This document shows positions 31,440 through 42,950 of a stretch of 64,000 nt of DNA, one piece after another. The position numbers and the translations under genes were made by a program. The DNA is taken from assembly GCA_012934845.2 (NCBI GenBank), contig WNNJ02003660.1, positions 186,001 to 250,000 of the forward strand, written 5' to 3'. This DNA is from Pomphorhynchus laevis. Its lineage: Eukaryota > Acanthocephala > Palaeacanthocephala > Echinorhynchida > Pomphorhynchidae. A model generated the notes under the pieces. That model searched no databases. It was not told the origin of the DNA and saw only the letters and a list, made by a program, of their open reading frames with translations. Position 1 is the first letter of the stretch. Each line of letters begins with the position of its first letter.

Positions 31440-32120
31440 TAGCGTTAGCTGAGAAGCTGTTTTGTCTGATAAAAACAAAGTTTTCAAATTAATATAGGGC
31501 AAACAGTGAATTGTCCGCATCAAGAACATTTGAACTAGTAGGATTCAAGATATCCGTGGAAGTGCGAGTGTCGATTCTCCATCCATGCTAGGCAGTCGCT
31601 TGAAGTTCATCAAAGAAGCAGCGACGAATTATTCAGGCAACACATTCCACAAGTTGAGCTCGCGATGTGACAGTCGATAGTCGACGGTTAATTGAGAATG
31701 GTGTCTCTTATACAGTGATTTCGAGTGACCGCTTAATGTCAAATTTCTCAATCTAAGGAGTTTAGTGTGAGGAAACTATCAAGTTTGTTTACAATCTCCC
31801 AAAGGCAAGACAAGTCTAGAAAGAGGAATCTGTCACGAATCGAGCTTATCCCTAGCGCACGCAGCTGCATGCGGCAGGACGTTCCTGACCTAAAGCATAT
31901 CCTTGAACCTCTCTTCTGTACCGACTCATAGTCGAGCAATTCTCGCTTAGTGGTAAAAAAAGTTTGCAGGAATAGGAATGCAATAGTCTAGATGAGACGG
32001 ACTAGTGAAGAAAATAAGATACTAAGCATTAGAGGTGATAGTCTGAGAAATGTATTTTTGATGTAGTACAATGCCATAGTTGCTTTTACCCTTGCGCGCT
32101 CACTATTCAATTGTGTCTTA
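31440..32120 (-). mobile_element. CR1-like LINE 3' fragment (lineage M)
   Basis: The minus strand encodes LDYESVQKRGSRICFRSGTS, LRALGISSIRDRFLFLDLSC and LWEIVNKLDSFLTLNSL (31939-31748), the block after the RT core in CR1-like elements (ES.QKR...L.L.SI..R....DL..LW). The 3' tail around 31440-31480 (GAAGCTGTTTTGTCTGATAA on the plus strand) resembles those at 21.7-22.0 and 32.2 kb. Confidence 0.6.
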
Positions 32121-32189
32121 AAATAGCGTTGAATTATTACACTTAAGTCCTTAAGATCTTCAAATATTCCTCTCTATGTTTAAACGCTC

Positions 32190-32820
32190 TGAACAATTTA
32201 TTATTACAGGTCATAGCCATAAGGCTGTTTTGACCGCTCACAAAAAAAACAAATTAATACAAGAAAAAAAATCAAAAAAAATCATTCAGTATATATATCA
32301 GAACCATGGGTACTGCAGCAAACACCACTCGTTCTCATGTCGAATCCAGCTCTCTCTCTATATATATTAGATTTAAATTCATTGATTGTATGCACCGCAA
32401 CGACATCAACTGAAAGACGATTCCAAACATTCACCGCTCGATGGGACAGTAGGAAATGACGAGGGTATTTTCCGTGCTCATGTACTACTAGTACTTTCGA
32501 GTGCCCTCTACGTCCATCCCGTTCATTGAGTTCAACTCTATTTGCTGGAAAATTTTCATCTTCGTTAATTAGTCGATACATAGCTAGAAGGTCGAAAAGA
32601 AGGAACCTTTCACTCACTGTCGGCATATTCAAACTTTTTATTCGTATCTCATAGGGAAGATATCGTACGTGAGGACATAATTTCGTAAACCGTCAAAGTA
32701 TGCGCTCTAATTGATCAAGTTCTGTACGCGTACACGGAAAGATTACTGGCGACACATATTCTAATATCGGTCTTATTTAATTTAATGTTTGGAGAAATAC
32801 CTTTATTCTATCACGTAATT
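32190..32820 (-). mobile_element. CR1-like LINE 3' fragment (lineage L) with (TAA)n tail
   Basis: The 116-codon frame 32632-32282 reads SERFLLFDLLAMYRLINEDE, then GHSKVLVV, then PRHFLLSHRAVNVWNRLSVD-VV and EFKSNIYRER, the canonical C-terminus of CR1-like RT proteins (RH.FLS.RAVN.WN.LP..VV...). Downstream on the minus strand follow A/T runs, the conserved GGTCAAAACAGCCTTATGGC tail and a short (TAA)n end at about 32205. It is 5'-truncated but the last part is little damaged. Confidence 0.7.
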
Positions 32821-32829
32821 GATATTATA

Positions 32830-33060
32830 TATTAATATAAACTCATCGTATCGAACTATCATAGAAAATGCAAACAAACGTTCATTTTAGAAACTTAAGC
32901 GTTTGTAAAATAGGCATCGAAGTTCGGTCGCATAGAGAAATAATAATCAGCCTTTTAATTATAATAAGAGTTTTGAATTTGCCATCTAATTAAGTTTGAG
33001 GTATCAAAATGTTTATCATGTTTTATTTACAAGTACCTCTTGTTTGATCACATAATATGT
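32830..33060. other. AT-rich spacer
   Basis: No feature recognised. Confidence 0.4.
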
Positions 33061-33061
33061 T

Positions 33062-33780
33062 TAATTCTGGACTCTGAAATCGGTATTCACGGTTATACTG
33101 TCATTCGTTGTGAGGTAAATCTCCAGAGGTGTCCATTCAGCTGCTACGTGATAATCTTATTTATGATCTAATTGAGTCATGTGTTGACGATTATGGAAAT
33201 AAACACTTTTGGTTTGAGGTGACGGATGAACGATGTAAGGTATATCGCCTTTGCATTGTTCATCATAGTTCTCGGTTTAATATATTCTTCATAATTTAAG
33301 TCGATAAAACTTCATTGTTCTAATTTTGTTAATACCTTAATATGCGGAGATTTCAACACTCCAAATATCGATTGGGTCTCTTATAACGCGTGCCAGGAAT
33401 GTGTTTAGAAATCACCTGCCTTACTTGATGCAGTCAATAAGCTTACTCTATGCCAGCTTTTCCATTGTAAAAAAAATCGTAGTACTTGTTTCTGTAATGA
33501 TAATACATTTTTCATTCCATGATAGACTTATGTGTTTGTATGCTGTTAAAATATTAATAATAATGCACCAGTGATTCTGTCATTGACTCATTGAGCTGCA
33601 CTTCATCATTAGGCTCAAGCGATCACTGCACCTTACGAATCATCATATCTGATCATGTTTCGTACCAGCCAGTTTAAAGAAAACGATTATTGCAATGAAT
33701 GATGATTACGATTAAATTGGGGCAATATTGGGTTTGGTTAGGTGTCATTTTGCTAGAACAGTTGGTTCTCATGTGGCTTG
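33062..33780 (+). mobile_element. CR1-like LINE endonuclease fragment (lineage H, copy 4)
   Basis: Plus-strand pieces: SEIGIHGYTVIRC-like start (about 33070-33110), then ICGDFNTPNIDWVSYNA (about 33338-33390), and an SSDH-type block near 33610-33640. GDFN and SDH are the conserved catalytic segments of the APE nuclease. The frame is broken in several places. LINE A2 begins about 70 bases further on. Confidence 0.55.
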
Positions 33781-33847
33781 ACCATTCTTTTATTCAACAT
33801 TGACTAATCTTAGACAAATGTTTTAACAACTAAGTTGTGCATTGTTA

Positions 33848-34447
33848 TGCTTTTCTAAATTCTCTAATCATGGCGGCATCGTCGCATTCGCGCGTCATCC
33901 CGTGTCTCTTCGCAAAATCAATCCCCCTTTCAGTCCTTGCTCTTTTGAATTGCTCAATTGTCGTTATTCTAGCCCGATCACTCTAGATCTCGTCTTTGTA
34001 TACCGTCCTGGTTCATCAGCTCCTACAGCCTTATTTTTTACCGGACTCGCTGACCTCCTTTCTCATTGTTCTTTGTCCAAAATACTTTCACTCGTTCTAG
34101 GCGACTTCAATATCCGCCTAGACCGCCCCTCTTCCATGGATTCCATCCGGTTCATCAACATTCTATCCAACTACAATTACAAACTAATCTCCACTGCCCC
34201 CACACATATACTTGGTGGGGCACTCGACATCATCGCTGTCCCCGATCATTTTGCTGCCTACACCTCACTGTCCATCTCTGATCCTGGTCTATCCGATCAC
34301 TTTCTTATCACCCTTGATCTCACTCGCAACCACACCCCTCCTCACACACCTACAATCCTACATCGCCCTTGGAGAAATCTTGACATCTCCCTTCTCCGCT
34401 CTGCTTTACTCAAATCGTCTCTATCATTACTCACAATAGCATATTAA
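33848..34447 (+). pseudogene. LINE A2 endonuclease fragment
   Basis: About 200 codons of APE nuclease: FVYRPGSSAPTALFF, VLGDFNIRLDRPSS, HILGGALDIIAV and DPGLSDHFLITL. Unlike A1, the SDH catalytic histidine motif is intact here (SDH rather than SNH). The N-terminal third is missing because the copy is 5'-truncated. Confidence 0.75.
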
Positions 34448-34507
34448 TCTCCTCATGATCTCGCCTTTCTTTTTGACTCTGAACTCACATATACTCTCAA
34501 TATTCTC

Positions 34508-36061
34508 TTGCCCTTCAAGTCTCACCCACACCGTCGCTTGCACCGTGCCTCATGGTTTGACATCCAATGCCTACTCTCAAAGCGTCGACTCCACCATGCT
34601 TTTCGAGCCTATCACCGCTCTCTCTCAGACGTGATTTCCGTTCGATCACTCCGTCTTTCCGTGATTCCTATCTTGCTCTTCGCCGGTCTCATCTCAACCT
34701 ACTACGTACCAAATGCAACTCCTTCTGGCAGCATAAAATCATCACTTCATTCAACTCTAAGACTCTCTGGCATACTTTTAACTCAATACTTGCTCGCTCT
34801 TCTTCGCCGTGCAACATCAATGCCAATGATTATTCGTCATTTCTCCAGACTAAAGTATCCACGTTGCTCTCTCGCACACAGGTCTCCATCCTATCCCACT
34901 CTGCCCAATCTACTCTCATCCTTCCGGAACTCTTTCAGTTTTCCCTGTCTCACCTACAGAAGTATCATTTGTCCCTATGTCCTTGCCCAACAAAACCTCA
35001 CCTGCCGATCCCCTGCCTACTCACATATTAAAATCTATATGCTCATCGATATCCCGATTTCTCACAACTTGTTTAACTCGTCCATCCGCAGTCGTATCTT
35101 CCCTTCACTTTGGAAATCCGCAATCGTTCGTCCCCTCCTTAAGAAACAATCGCTCGACCCCTCCCTTCCTTCTAGCTATCGCCCCATTTCACTACTCCCT
35201 ACTCTTTCTAAGCTCTTAGAACGCCTCATCTTAATACAAATCAACGCTTATCTCTCCTCATCCAATCTGTACCCTCCTTTCCAATCCGCTTTCCGCTCTA
35301 ATCACTCGACAGAAATCGCATGCATAAAAGTGTACAACGACTTACTCATTTCTCGAGACAAGGCTCTATATAGTGTTCTCATCTCCCTCGACCTCTCCTC
35401 CGCATTCGACATTGTCGACCACTCCGTCCTCCTTTCTCGCCTTCGTTATGATTACGGCTTTTCTTCCTCCTCCGTAGCATGGTTCGCCTCATATCTATCC
35501 GACCGTTCCTTTCGCGTCTGTTCTAATTCATCATCCTCCCCTCCCATCCCTATTTTTTGCGGGGTCCCACAAGGTTCAGTCCTAGGTCCCCTGCTTTTCT
35601 CTCTTCTGCTTGGCGATCTCTCTCCGTTTATCAAACCTTACTCCTTTAACGTCATGCAATACGCCGATGACATTCTAATCTATGCTCATTCACCCGCACA
35701 TCGCATACACGATATCAGCATTTCTGCCTCTAACTGTCTTTCTTCTATCTACAAACGTCTCTCCAATCTCCATCTCGTTCTAAACCCCGAAAAGTCCAAA
35801 ATAATGTGGATCCTCCACCGTAAACCAAACATATCTCCTCCCACTGTATATTTTGCCTCATCGATCATCCCCATAGTCCACAATCTCACTTTCTTAGGCT
35901 TTCATTTCGATGATGACCTTTCCTTTAAACCCTTCGTCCGTGACAAGGTCCGCTCATCTAACTTAATTCTCCGTGACATCCGCCGTATCTGCCCCCTTAT
36001 CGACTTCCGTTCTTGTATGTCCCTTCTTTCATCGCTTCTTTTCCCTAAAATCGATTACTGA
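34508..36061 (+). pseudogene. LINE A2 reverse transcriptase, 517 codons
   Basis: The longest open frame in the window. An N-terminal linker is followed by SYRPISLLPTLSKLLER (about residue 220), SLDLSSAFDIVDHS (about 290), GVPQGSVLGPLLF (about 351) and QYADDILIYAH (about 383). NPEKSKIMWI and FLGFHFDDDLSFKPFVRDK follow, and the frame stops at KIDY just before the conserved YC of the C-terminal domain. The remainder (AASLAWNQLPLDV block) continues in another frame to about 36490. All catalytic residues are present, but no ATG start fits. Confidence 0.87.
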
Positions 36062-36567
36062 CTTAGCCTTTTCGCCAATTCTCCAAAATCCATCATCCTA
36101 CCCCTACAACACTCAAGAACACTCGAAAGACGAGTGTTCTTTCGTCTCCGTAGCTTGTTCACACATCCACATATTTAGCCCAACTCTCCTGGCCCACCAT
36201 ACACATCCGCATCAAACTCCGCCTTCTTCTCGTTACTTTTCGTCTCATCGCTGTCGGCTCCCCATCGTTCATCAACCTTCCTTTCTTAGACGATACTCGC
36301 CCCACCTCGCTATCGCTTCGTTCCTGTCATACCCTCTTACTCCACGTTCCTAATTACTCCAACAACTACGGTATCCGATCCTTCCTCGTCGCCGCCTCAC
36401 TCGCCTGGAATCAACTCCCTCTCGACGTCCACCGCGCCCCCTCCTTTATCACATTCAAACACCTTCTCCGTTCACACCTTCTCGACAAATGATTCACAGT
36501 CTTGTTTTGTTGTGGTCATGTAAGCGTGCGCTGGCACGCATTTGCCACGTTAAAATAAATCCTTGTT

Positions 36568-37935
36568 TTAATTGATCGACCTCTCACTTCCTTCTAGCTA
36601 TCGCCCACATTTCACTCCTCCCTACTCTTTCTAAGCTCTTAGAGCGCCTTATCTTAATACAGATCAACGTATATCTCTCTTCATCTAATCTGTATCCTCA
36701 TTTCCCATTCCATTTCCGCTCTAATTGCTCTACAGGAATCGCCTGCATGAAAGTTCTCAACGACTTACTCATTTCTCGATACAAGGCTCTATATAGTGTT
36801 CTCATCTCCCTCGACATCTCCTCCGCATTCGACATTGTCGACCACTCCGTCCTCCTTTCTCGCCTTCGTTATGATTACGACTTTTATTCCTCCTCCGTAG
36901 CATGGTTTGCCTCATATCTATCCGACCGTTCCTATCGCGTCTGTTCAAATTCATCATCTACCCCTCCCATTCTTATTTGTTGCGGGGTCTCACAAGGTTT
37001 AGTCCAAGATCTCATGATTTTCTCTCTTCTACTTGGCGATCTCTCTCCGTTTATCAAACCTTACTCTCTTAACGTCATGCAATACACCGATGACATATTT
37101 ATCTATGATAATGCACCCGCCCATCGCATACACAATATCGGCATATCTGCCACCAACTGTTCTTTTTCCTGTCCACAAACGTTCATCTCGTCGTCATCTC
37201 GTTCTAAACCCCGACAAGTCCAAAATAATACAGGATCCTCCCCCGTCAACCTAACATATACCCTCCTCTGTATCTTTTGCATCATCAATCATTTCCATAG
37301 TATATAATCTCACGTTCTTAAGCATTCCGTTCAATGATCACACTTCCCTTAAACCCTTCGTCCGTAACATGTTCCGCTTATATAACTTAATTACCAATGA
37401 CATCCGCCGTATCCGCCTATATCGACTTCCGTTCTTGTGTATCAGCCTTTTCGTCAATTCTTCAAAATCGATCATCCTACCCTTACAACGCATCATCAAC
37501 TCAGCCGTTCGAGTGCTCTTCCGTCTCCGTCGCTTCGACTGCACATCCACACATCTTGTCAACTCTAATGGACCAGCATCCACATCCACCTTCTTCTCGT
37601 CACTTTGCGTCTCATCGCTGTCGGCTCCCCATCGTTCATCAACCTGACTTTCTGAGACGACACCCTCCCTACTTCTTTTTCGATACGTTCTTGTTATTCC
37701 TTCTCACTCCACGTTCCCAATTACTCAAACAACTACGTTCTCCAATTTTTCCTCGTTACCGCCCCCTCTCCTATAATCAGCTCCCTCTCTACGTCTGCCG
37801 CGATCCCTCATTTATCACATTTAAATACTTCCTCCATAGCCAGCTTCTAGACACATGACTTAGATTTTTGTTACTTTTTTTGGGCATGTAAGCGTGCGCC
37901 GGCACGCATTTTCCACATAAAAATAAATCCTTTTT
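36568..37935 (+). mobile_element. LINE A copy A3, older and 5'-truncated
   Basis: It starts within the RT finger region directly after A2's 3' end and runs to its own terminus (hairpin near 37890-37906, AAATAAATCC at about 37920). The frame 36747-37307 holds SLDISSAFDIVDHS, a degraded GVSQGLVQDLMIF where GVPQGSVLGPLLF is expected, and MQYTDDIFIYD (YADD changed to YTDD). Later parts are scattered over frames. It differs from A1/A2 far more than they differ from each other. Confidence 0.75.
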
Positions 37936-38052
37936 TAACTCCGAGACCTTCGAACTTCACCAGGTTGCATGCGATTTCGAAAATTGTAAAGTCTAGACGA
38001 TCGTCATCGTTCCAAAAGATCATGCCACAATATTACTAAATAGAAAATTAAG

Positions 38053-38252
38053 AATTTTTGGAGCTGGATCAAAAAAATAGCATTTTTTTGATATTTCGCT
38101 AATTTCTGTTAGCATCTTCAGAAAAGATGATTTTCTGAAGATGATGTTCTTAAGATTTTCTGAAAAGGTAATTTTCTGAAGATACTAGCAGGAGTTAGCG
38201 AAAAGCCAAAAAATTTCCTCTTTTCTTTGATTTAGCTCCAATAATTCTTTAT
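38053..38252. mobile_element. MITE of about 200 bp with GGAGCTRRATCAAA inverted ends
   Basis: Terminal repeats GGAGCTGGATCAAA and (reverse complement) GGAGCTAAATCAAA, with further inverted similarity inward (TTTCGCTAA, GCATCTTCAGA). It has no coding capacity. The same ends occur at 58408-58702, where a 10-bp target duplication is clear. A DNA-transposon-derived non-autonomous element is the likeliest reading. Confidence 0.6.
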
Positions 38253-38289
38253 CAATAATGGATCATTATCAACTATTTAACAAATAAAA

Positions 38290-39955
38290 AATTCTTGTGG
38301 GATTTGTGCTGCTATGACGAGTACGTGTTCTGAAGTTACGAAGTCAAGAAGTTCAGGAGCGTTCATACATTTAACCAGTTTATCGTCAAGATTTGACGAT
38401 GTAACGGAAACTCCAAAATTATCTACGATAGGTACTTATACTGATACTCCTGCGTTCAATCATTATATTATGCATCAGTCGAATACAGAGTTAGATCTGG
38501 ACGATCGTTCGATAAAAAATCGATTCAATCGTTCCTTGAGGACGCATCACATGAGACTAATGTGATGGAGAACTCCATCACAGAAGGTAAGTCATATTAT
38601 CGTTAGGCCTATTAATAATCGACGACAAAAAGTTAGCTTTCCAAATAATCGAAAACATGCGGTAAATCCTACAAATCATCGACGGTCGTCAATTACCTCT
38701 AGGGCTCAATCTTTAATAGTACCGACTGCTAGCTCCAGAGAATTTAACTCTCGAATAGAGTTAAACGTTATCGTGAGCGGTGTTAAAGAATCACTCTGCA
38801 ACAATCCACAAAGTAGATTGAATGACGATATCAAGCATATTCGCAAGGAGTCTTCAAAAATTTATCTCCAGAGCGATATGGATGTTGCAAAGCGTCTAAA
38901 AGTTCAAAGAGTTTTTTGACTAAACAAGAAACTGTCAATCAAGCCAATGATTTTAAAGGTTGTTCCTAACTAAAAATATCATGCCAACTTCCTACCTAAG
39001 CATGTATTTAGATTTAGGTTCTGATTCTCGTATACTCCGTGATTTATCTCCTGCAGATAGTTTAAGAAGACACTAGGCTTTCGATGAGCTGCACCGACGA
39101 CTGGAAAGTGGTAAAAGCGACCTATGTGTCCGGAATTTTCGGGTGGTCATGTGCCGTTTAGCTGTAAGGTGGAAACCCTTTGTTGTATTTTGTATCCCGA
39201 AACATGAATACATGGCAACATTTCGGATAATTGTGTTGTCATTCCTAACTATTTTCTAATATGGTAGGATCGCTCGTGTGGTAAACGTGGAGGTAGGTTA
39301 GCCGAATATGTGTGAAATTGTCTATGGTATCGAACATTTCTGTTTTTTCGTGACGAGATCGGATATTCATTTGAAGGTATCGCTTTTACAATGGGAAGTC
39401 GACAGATACCTCGATTCTGTGTTCTTTATCGCTCTGCATCCATGTGAATTAAGATTTGACTTCCTTAAACTACATTTGTTAAGTTTATCTTGGTATTTTC
39501 TAATTATGCTTTTAGGTGACTTCAGCATCCGCCACATAGACTGGGAAAGTAGCTTTTCACGACAACATCACGGGATTGGAAAAGTATTTAGTGAATTTTC
39601 AGTTACTCGAAATGCTACTGGCTTAACATATTAAAACACTACTTGTGGAACAGGGAGGCCTTTTATACTCGATTTTGTCTTTACTACGTGTTTGAAGGAC
39701 GTATCAAATGTTCGTTATGACGTACCGATCGCCAATAGCGATCATTATGTACTCTCTCTATGCGACAGTCGGTATTCAACAGGGTCTCTCTAAACTCCAA
39801 TTTAAAAGACGTTGTTGGGTAGGTGTTGATTCTAGTCAACTAGTTCCAAGCTTCCCAAAGGGCATTTGGGATAGTCTTCATGTTCACTTCGATTCAAATG
39901 TTCCAATAGCCTTTGATTTTCTTCTTGAGAAGAAAATCAAAGGCTACTGGAACCA
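38290..39955 (+). mobile_element. CR1-like LINE 5' half (lineage H, copy 2): ORF1 and endonuclease
   Basis: Plus strand: an ORF1-like frame (MTSTCSEVTKSRSSGAFIHL, from 38314), then NVIVSGVKESLCNNPQSRLN and AKRLKVQR (about 38765-38920), an RRM-like ORF1 core. DELHRRLESGKSDLCVRNFR follows (about 39080-39145), the end of ORF1 in this group. The endonuclease comes next with LLGDFSIRHIDWESSFS (about 39510-39560) and a PIANSDHYVLSL block (about 39728-39760). The RT is missing: at 39955 the sequence switches to a LINE C tail through a hairpin. Confidence 0.65.
39901..39952. repeat. 24-bp hairpin at the junction of two LINEs
   Basis: The arm at 39901-39924 and its reverse complement at 39929-39952 match except for one base; the loop is TTGA. 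It lies exactly where lineage H copy 2 ends and the LINE C fragment begins. Confidence 0.75.
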
Positions 39956-40620
39956 GCTATTATCAACCGACTGTCACTTAAACATTTCGTTAGAGATAAA
40001 GTACGCTCATCTAACTTGATACTCCGCAACCTCCGTCAAGTTCGTAGATTGATCGATTTCCCTTTTTGTATGACTCTCATATCTTCTCTCCTTTTTTCCC
40101 GACTCGATTATTGTCTTAGTCTATTTTCCAACTCACCTAAATCCACTCTTCTTCCCCTACAACGCATCGTCAACGCAGCCGTCCGAATTCTCCCCCGTCT
40201 TCGTCGTTTTGATCATACATCCTACCATCTTGCTTCTCTCGATTTGCCTACAATTTATTGTCGTGTTCAAATTCGTCTTCTTATCGTTGCTTTCCGCCTT
40301 GTAACTTTTCATACCCCTTCATTTCTCAACCTTCCTTTTCTTGATAATTCTCGTCCTGTTTACTGTTCCTTGCGTTCCTGTAATTCCCTTCTTTTACATG
40401 TCTCAAACTACTCTACCTATTTTGGCTTCCGCTCCTTCCTTGTGGCTGCTCCTCTCTCGTGGAATCATCTGCCCATTCATATACGCCAATTAACCTCAAC
40501 ACCGTGTTTCAAAATCCTAATCCGATCCCATTTAAACAATTTAACAAATTTATCTGTATGACTTTTGTTGAGTGTTTTTAGTATTAAAACATTAAAAGCA
40601 AAAGCAAAATATCAGTAACG
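39955..40620 (+). mobile_element. LINE C 3' fragment (copy C3)
   Basis: The 181-codon frame 40016-40561 gives ILRNLRQVRRLIDFPFCM, LLFSRLDYCLSLFSNSPK, LQRIVNAAVRILPRLRRFDH, DLPTIYCRVQIRLLIVAFRL, RSFLVAAPLSWNHLPIHIRQ and a short C-terminus. This is the whole post-RT domain of a LINE C element without breaks. The tail is short and lacks the GTAA hairpin, ending in AAAGCAAAAGCAAAA. It is close to C1 (47.7-48.4 kb). Confidence 0.7.
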
Positions 40621-40843
40621 AGCAATCCAAGGATAAAGTTATCTAACGTTGTCTTGATCCGCATGTATTATCCAAATGTTGACTAAATCCTTGAATTGTA
40701 TTAGTGATTATGCAGCCACAATGCCTGTGGTAAAGAGTTCCACAATTTTAACGCTTTGCATGACAATCGCGATACCATTGTGGACCTTTCAATTTGCCTC
40801 GTGCGCAACATTAGTGAATGGCACCTATGACTTTATCGGACAT

Positions 40844-41095
40844 TCATTTCAACGCTGTCGCTTGAATTTTCATCCCCTTAACTATACGCCGCATCGCGAG
40901 CATATCCAGTAGTCTGTTTTGCACTGACATAATAATACCCTTCGAAGTAAATCGATCATTATAAATCAATCATTTCAACGCTGTCGCTTGAATTTTCATC
41001 CCCTTAACTATACGCCGCATCGCGAGCAGATCCAGTAGTCTGTTTTGCACTGACATAATAATACCCTTCGAAGTAAATCGATCATTATAAATCAT
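40844..41095. repeat. 126-bp nearly perfect tandem duplication
   Basis: The segment starting TCATTTCAACGCTGTCGCTT at 40844 is repeated from 40970 with only one or two differences. It lies in the 3' part of lineage H copy 1 and must postdate it by a wide margin. Confidence 0.8.
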
Positions 41096-41755
41096 AATTT
41101 CCCTTCTTTGAATGTGTTTACTGCAACGCCGTAGAATTTTCCCTAGGTCTCTTATTTTGCCAGTCGTGGAAGTGATTGACGCCTGGATATTCGAGGTGAG
41201 GACGAACTAGCGCGTTGTATAGCCGAACACAGCAGAGTGTAGATACTGACAGAAAACGGTGTTTAATCAGATAAAGCATCTTTATTGTGAAACTGCAGCG
41301 TCTATCATTGTATATTCTAGTTTTCAGTGTCGATTGCAAAAGTATGCCAAGATCACGAATTTGATTAGTCGAAATAATTCTACAGAACCCGGCACTGTAC
41401 AAGGAAGAAATATAGGACCTACCGAGCCGTATGTGTATGTGGGAGCACTTCGAAATGTTTAATACTAGGCAGGTGTTAGCACACCACATATGAACCCTAT
41501 CAATATCACGCTGTAAGCGGATATGGTTTTCTTCAGATTGGGCATCACACCATATTTTTATATCATCAGCAAAAGCTAAAAATGAACAGAGCAATTGAAT
41601 CAGTAGACTCTTCATGAACATATATAGCAATAGAGGTCTTAGTATAGTACCATGAGAAACTCCTGAAGTAATTAAACGTGGCGAGGATAATATACTGCCA
41701 ATTCGTACTCAAAAAGATCTATTAGATAGAAAATCACTAATCCATCATACAACTA

Positions 41756-42950
41756 AAAATAGATTTATTTTTACGTGGCAAATGAGTGCTGCGCACGCTT
41801 ACATGACAACGAAGAAAAAACAAAAACAAAAGTCTAAATAATGTGTCAAGTAGGTGGGAATAGAGGAGGTATTTGAATGTGATAAAGGAGGGAGTGCGGC
41901 GGACGTCGAGATGGGGCTGATTCCAGGCGAGGGGATGGGGTCGGCGACAAGGAAAAATCAGAGACCGTAATTATTAGAGTAATTGGAATATGGAGTAAAA
42001 GAGAATGACGGGAACGCAACTATAGAGAGGTGGGGCGAGTGTCGTCTAAGAATGTGAGGTTGATGAACGATGGAAGCCGGCAGCGATGAGACAAAAAGTG
42101 ACGAGAAGGCGGAGTTGGATGCGGATGTGGATTGTGGGTCAGTAGAATTGTACAAGATTTGTGGATGTGTGGTCAAAGCGACAGAAACGTAGGAGCACTC
42201 AAACGGCGAAGTTGATGATGCGTTGTAGGGTTATGATGATGAATTTTGGAGAATTGGCGAAAATGCTAATGCAGTAATTGACTTTAAGGAAGAGAAGCGA
42301 TGAAAGAAGATACATACAAGATCGGAAGTCGATAATATGATGAATACGGCGGATGTCGCGGATAATTAAGTTAGATGAGTGGACGTTGTCGCGGACGAAG
42401 GCTATAATGGAAAGATGATTATCGAAATGAAAGCCGAAGAAAGTGAGATTATGAACTACGGGAATGATTGATGAGGCAAAATATACAGTGGAAGGAGATA
42501 TGTTAGGTTGACGGGAATTATCCACATTATTTTGGACTTTTCGGAGTTTAGAACGAGATGAAGAGGGAAGAGACATTTGTAGATATAAAAAAGACAGTTG
42601 GCGGCAGAAATGCCGATATCGTGTATGAGATGAACGTGTGCATTATCATAGATGATGATGTCATCAGCGTATTGCATGACGTTAAAGGAATAAGGTTTGA
42701 TAAACGGAGAGAGATCGCCATGCATAAAAGAGAAAAACAGCGGGTATAGAACTCAACCTTGTATGACCCCGCAGAAAATAGGAATAGGAGAAGATGATGA
42801 TGAATTTGAACAGACGCGACAATAACAGTCGGATAAATATGTGGCAAACCATGCTACGGAGGAGGATGAAAAGCCATAATCATAACGAAAGCGAGACAGG
42901 AGGATGGAGTGGTCGACGATGTCGAATGTAGAGGAGAGGTCGGCCACTAT
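41756..42950 (-). mobile_element. LINE A copy A6 inserted in lineage H copy 1
   Basis: A 5'-truncated LINE A on the minus strand, from the palm motif DLSSTFDIVDHSILLSRF (about 42900-42945) through IPIFCGVIQG and FNVMQYADDIIIYDNA (catalytic YADD intact, about 42650-42700) to the 3' end at 41756 with a worn hairpin. It is diverged from A1/A2. The H reading frame resumes beyond its 3' end. The 42753-43214 frame is an H-A chimera produced by the insertion. Confidence 0.7.

Larger units (their letters stand above)
33848..36567 (+). mobile_element. LINE A copy A2, 5'-truncated, near-identical to A1
   Basis: It begins abruptly within the endonuclease at TTCTAAATTCTCTAATCATG and runs to the normal 3' terminus (hairpin 36524-36539, AAATAAATCC at about 36554). 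It encodes the same blocks as A1 with very few differences. It shares A1's interruptions: an endonuclease frame ending LLTIAY, an RT frame ending at KIDY, and an 11-bp hairpin (AAGAACACTCG / CGAGTGTTCTT, about 36115-36141) replacing normal sequence. Shared defects mean A1 and A2 descend from one already broken source. Confidence 0.88.

Noticed and set aside
42558-42749. Short plus-strand frames within 42.5-43.2 kb.
   Set aside because: They lie antisense to the LINE A6 and H RT frames and have no features of their own.
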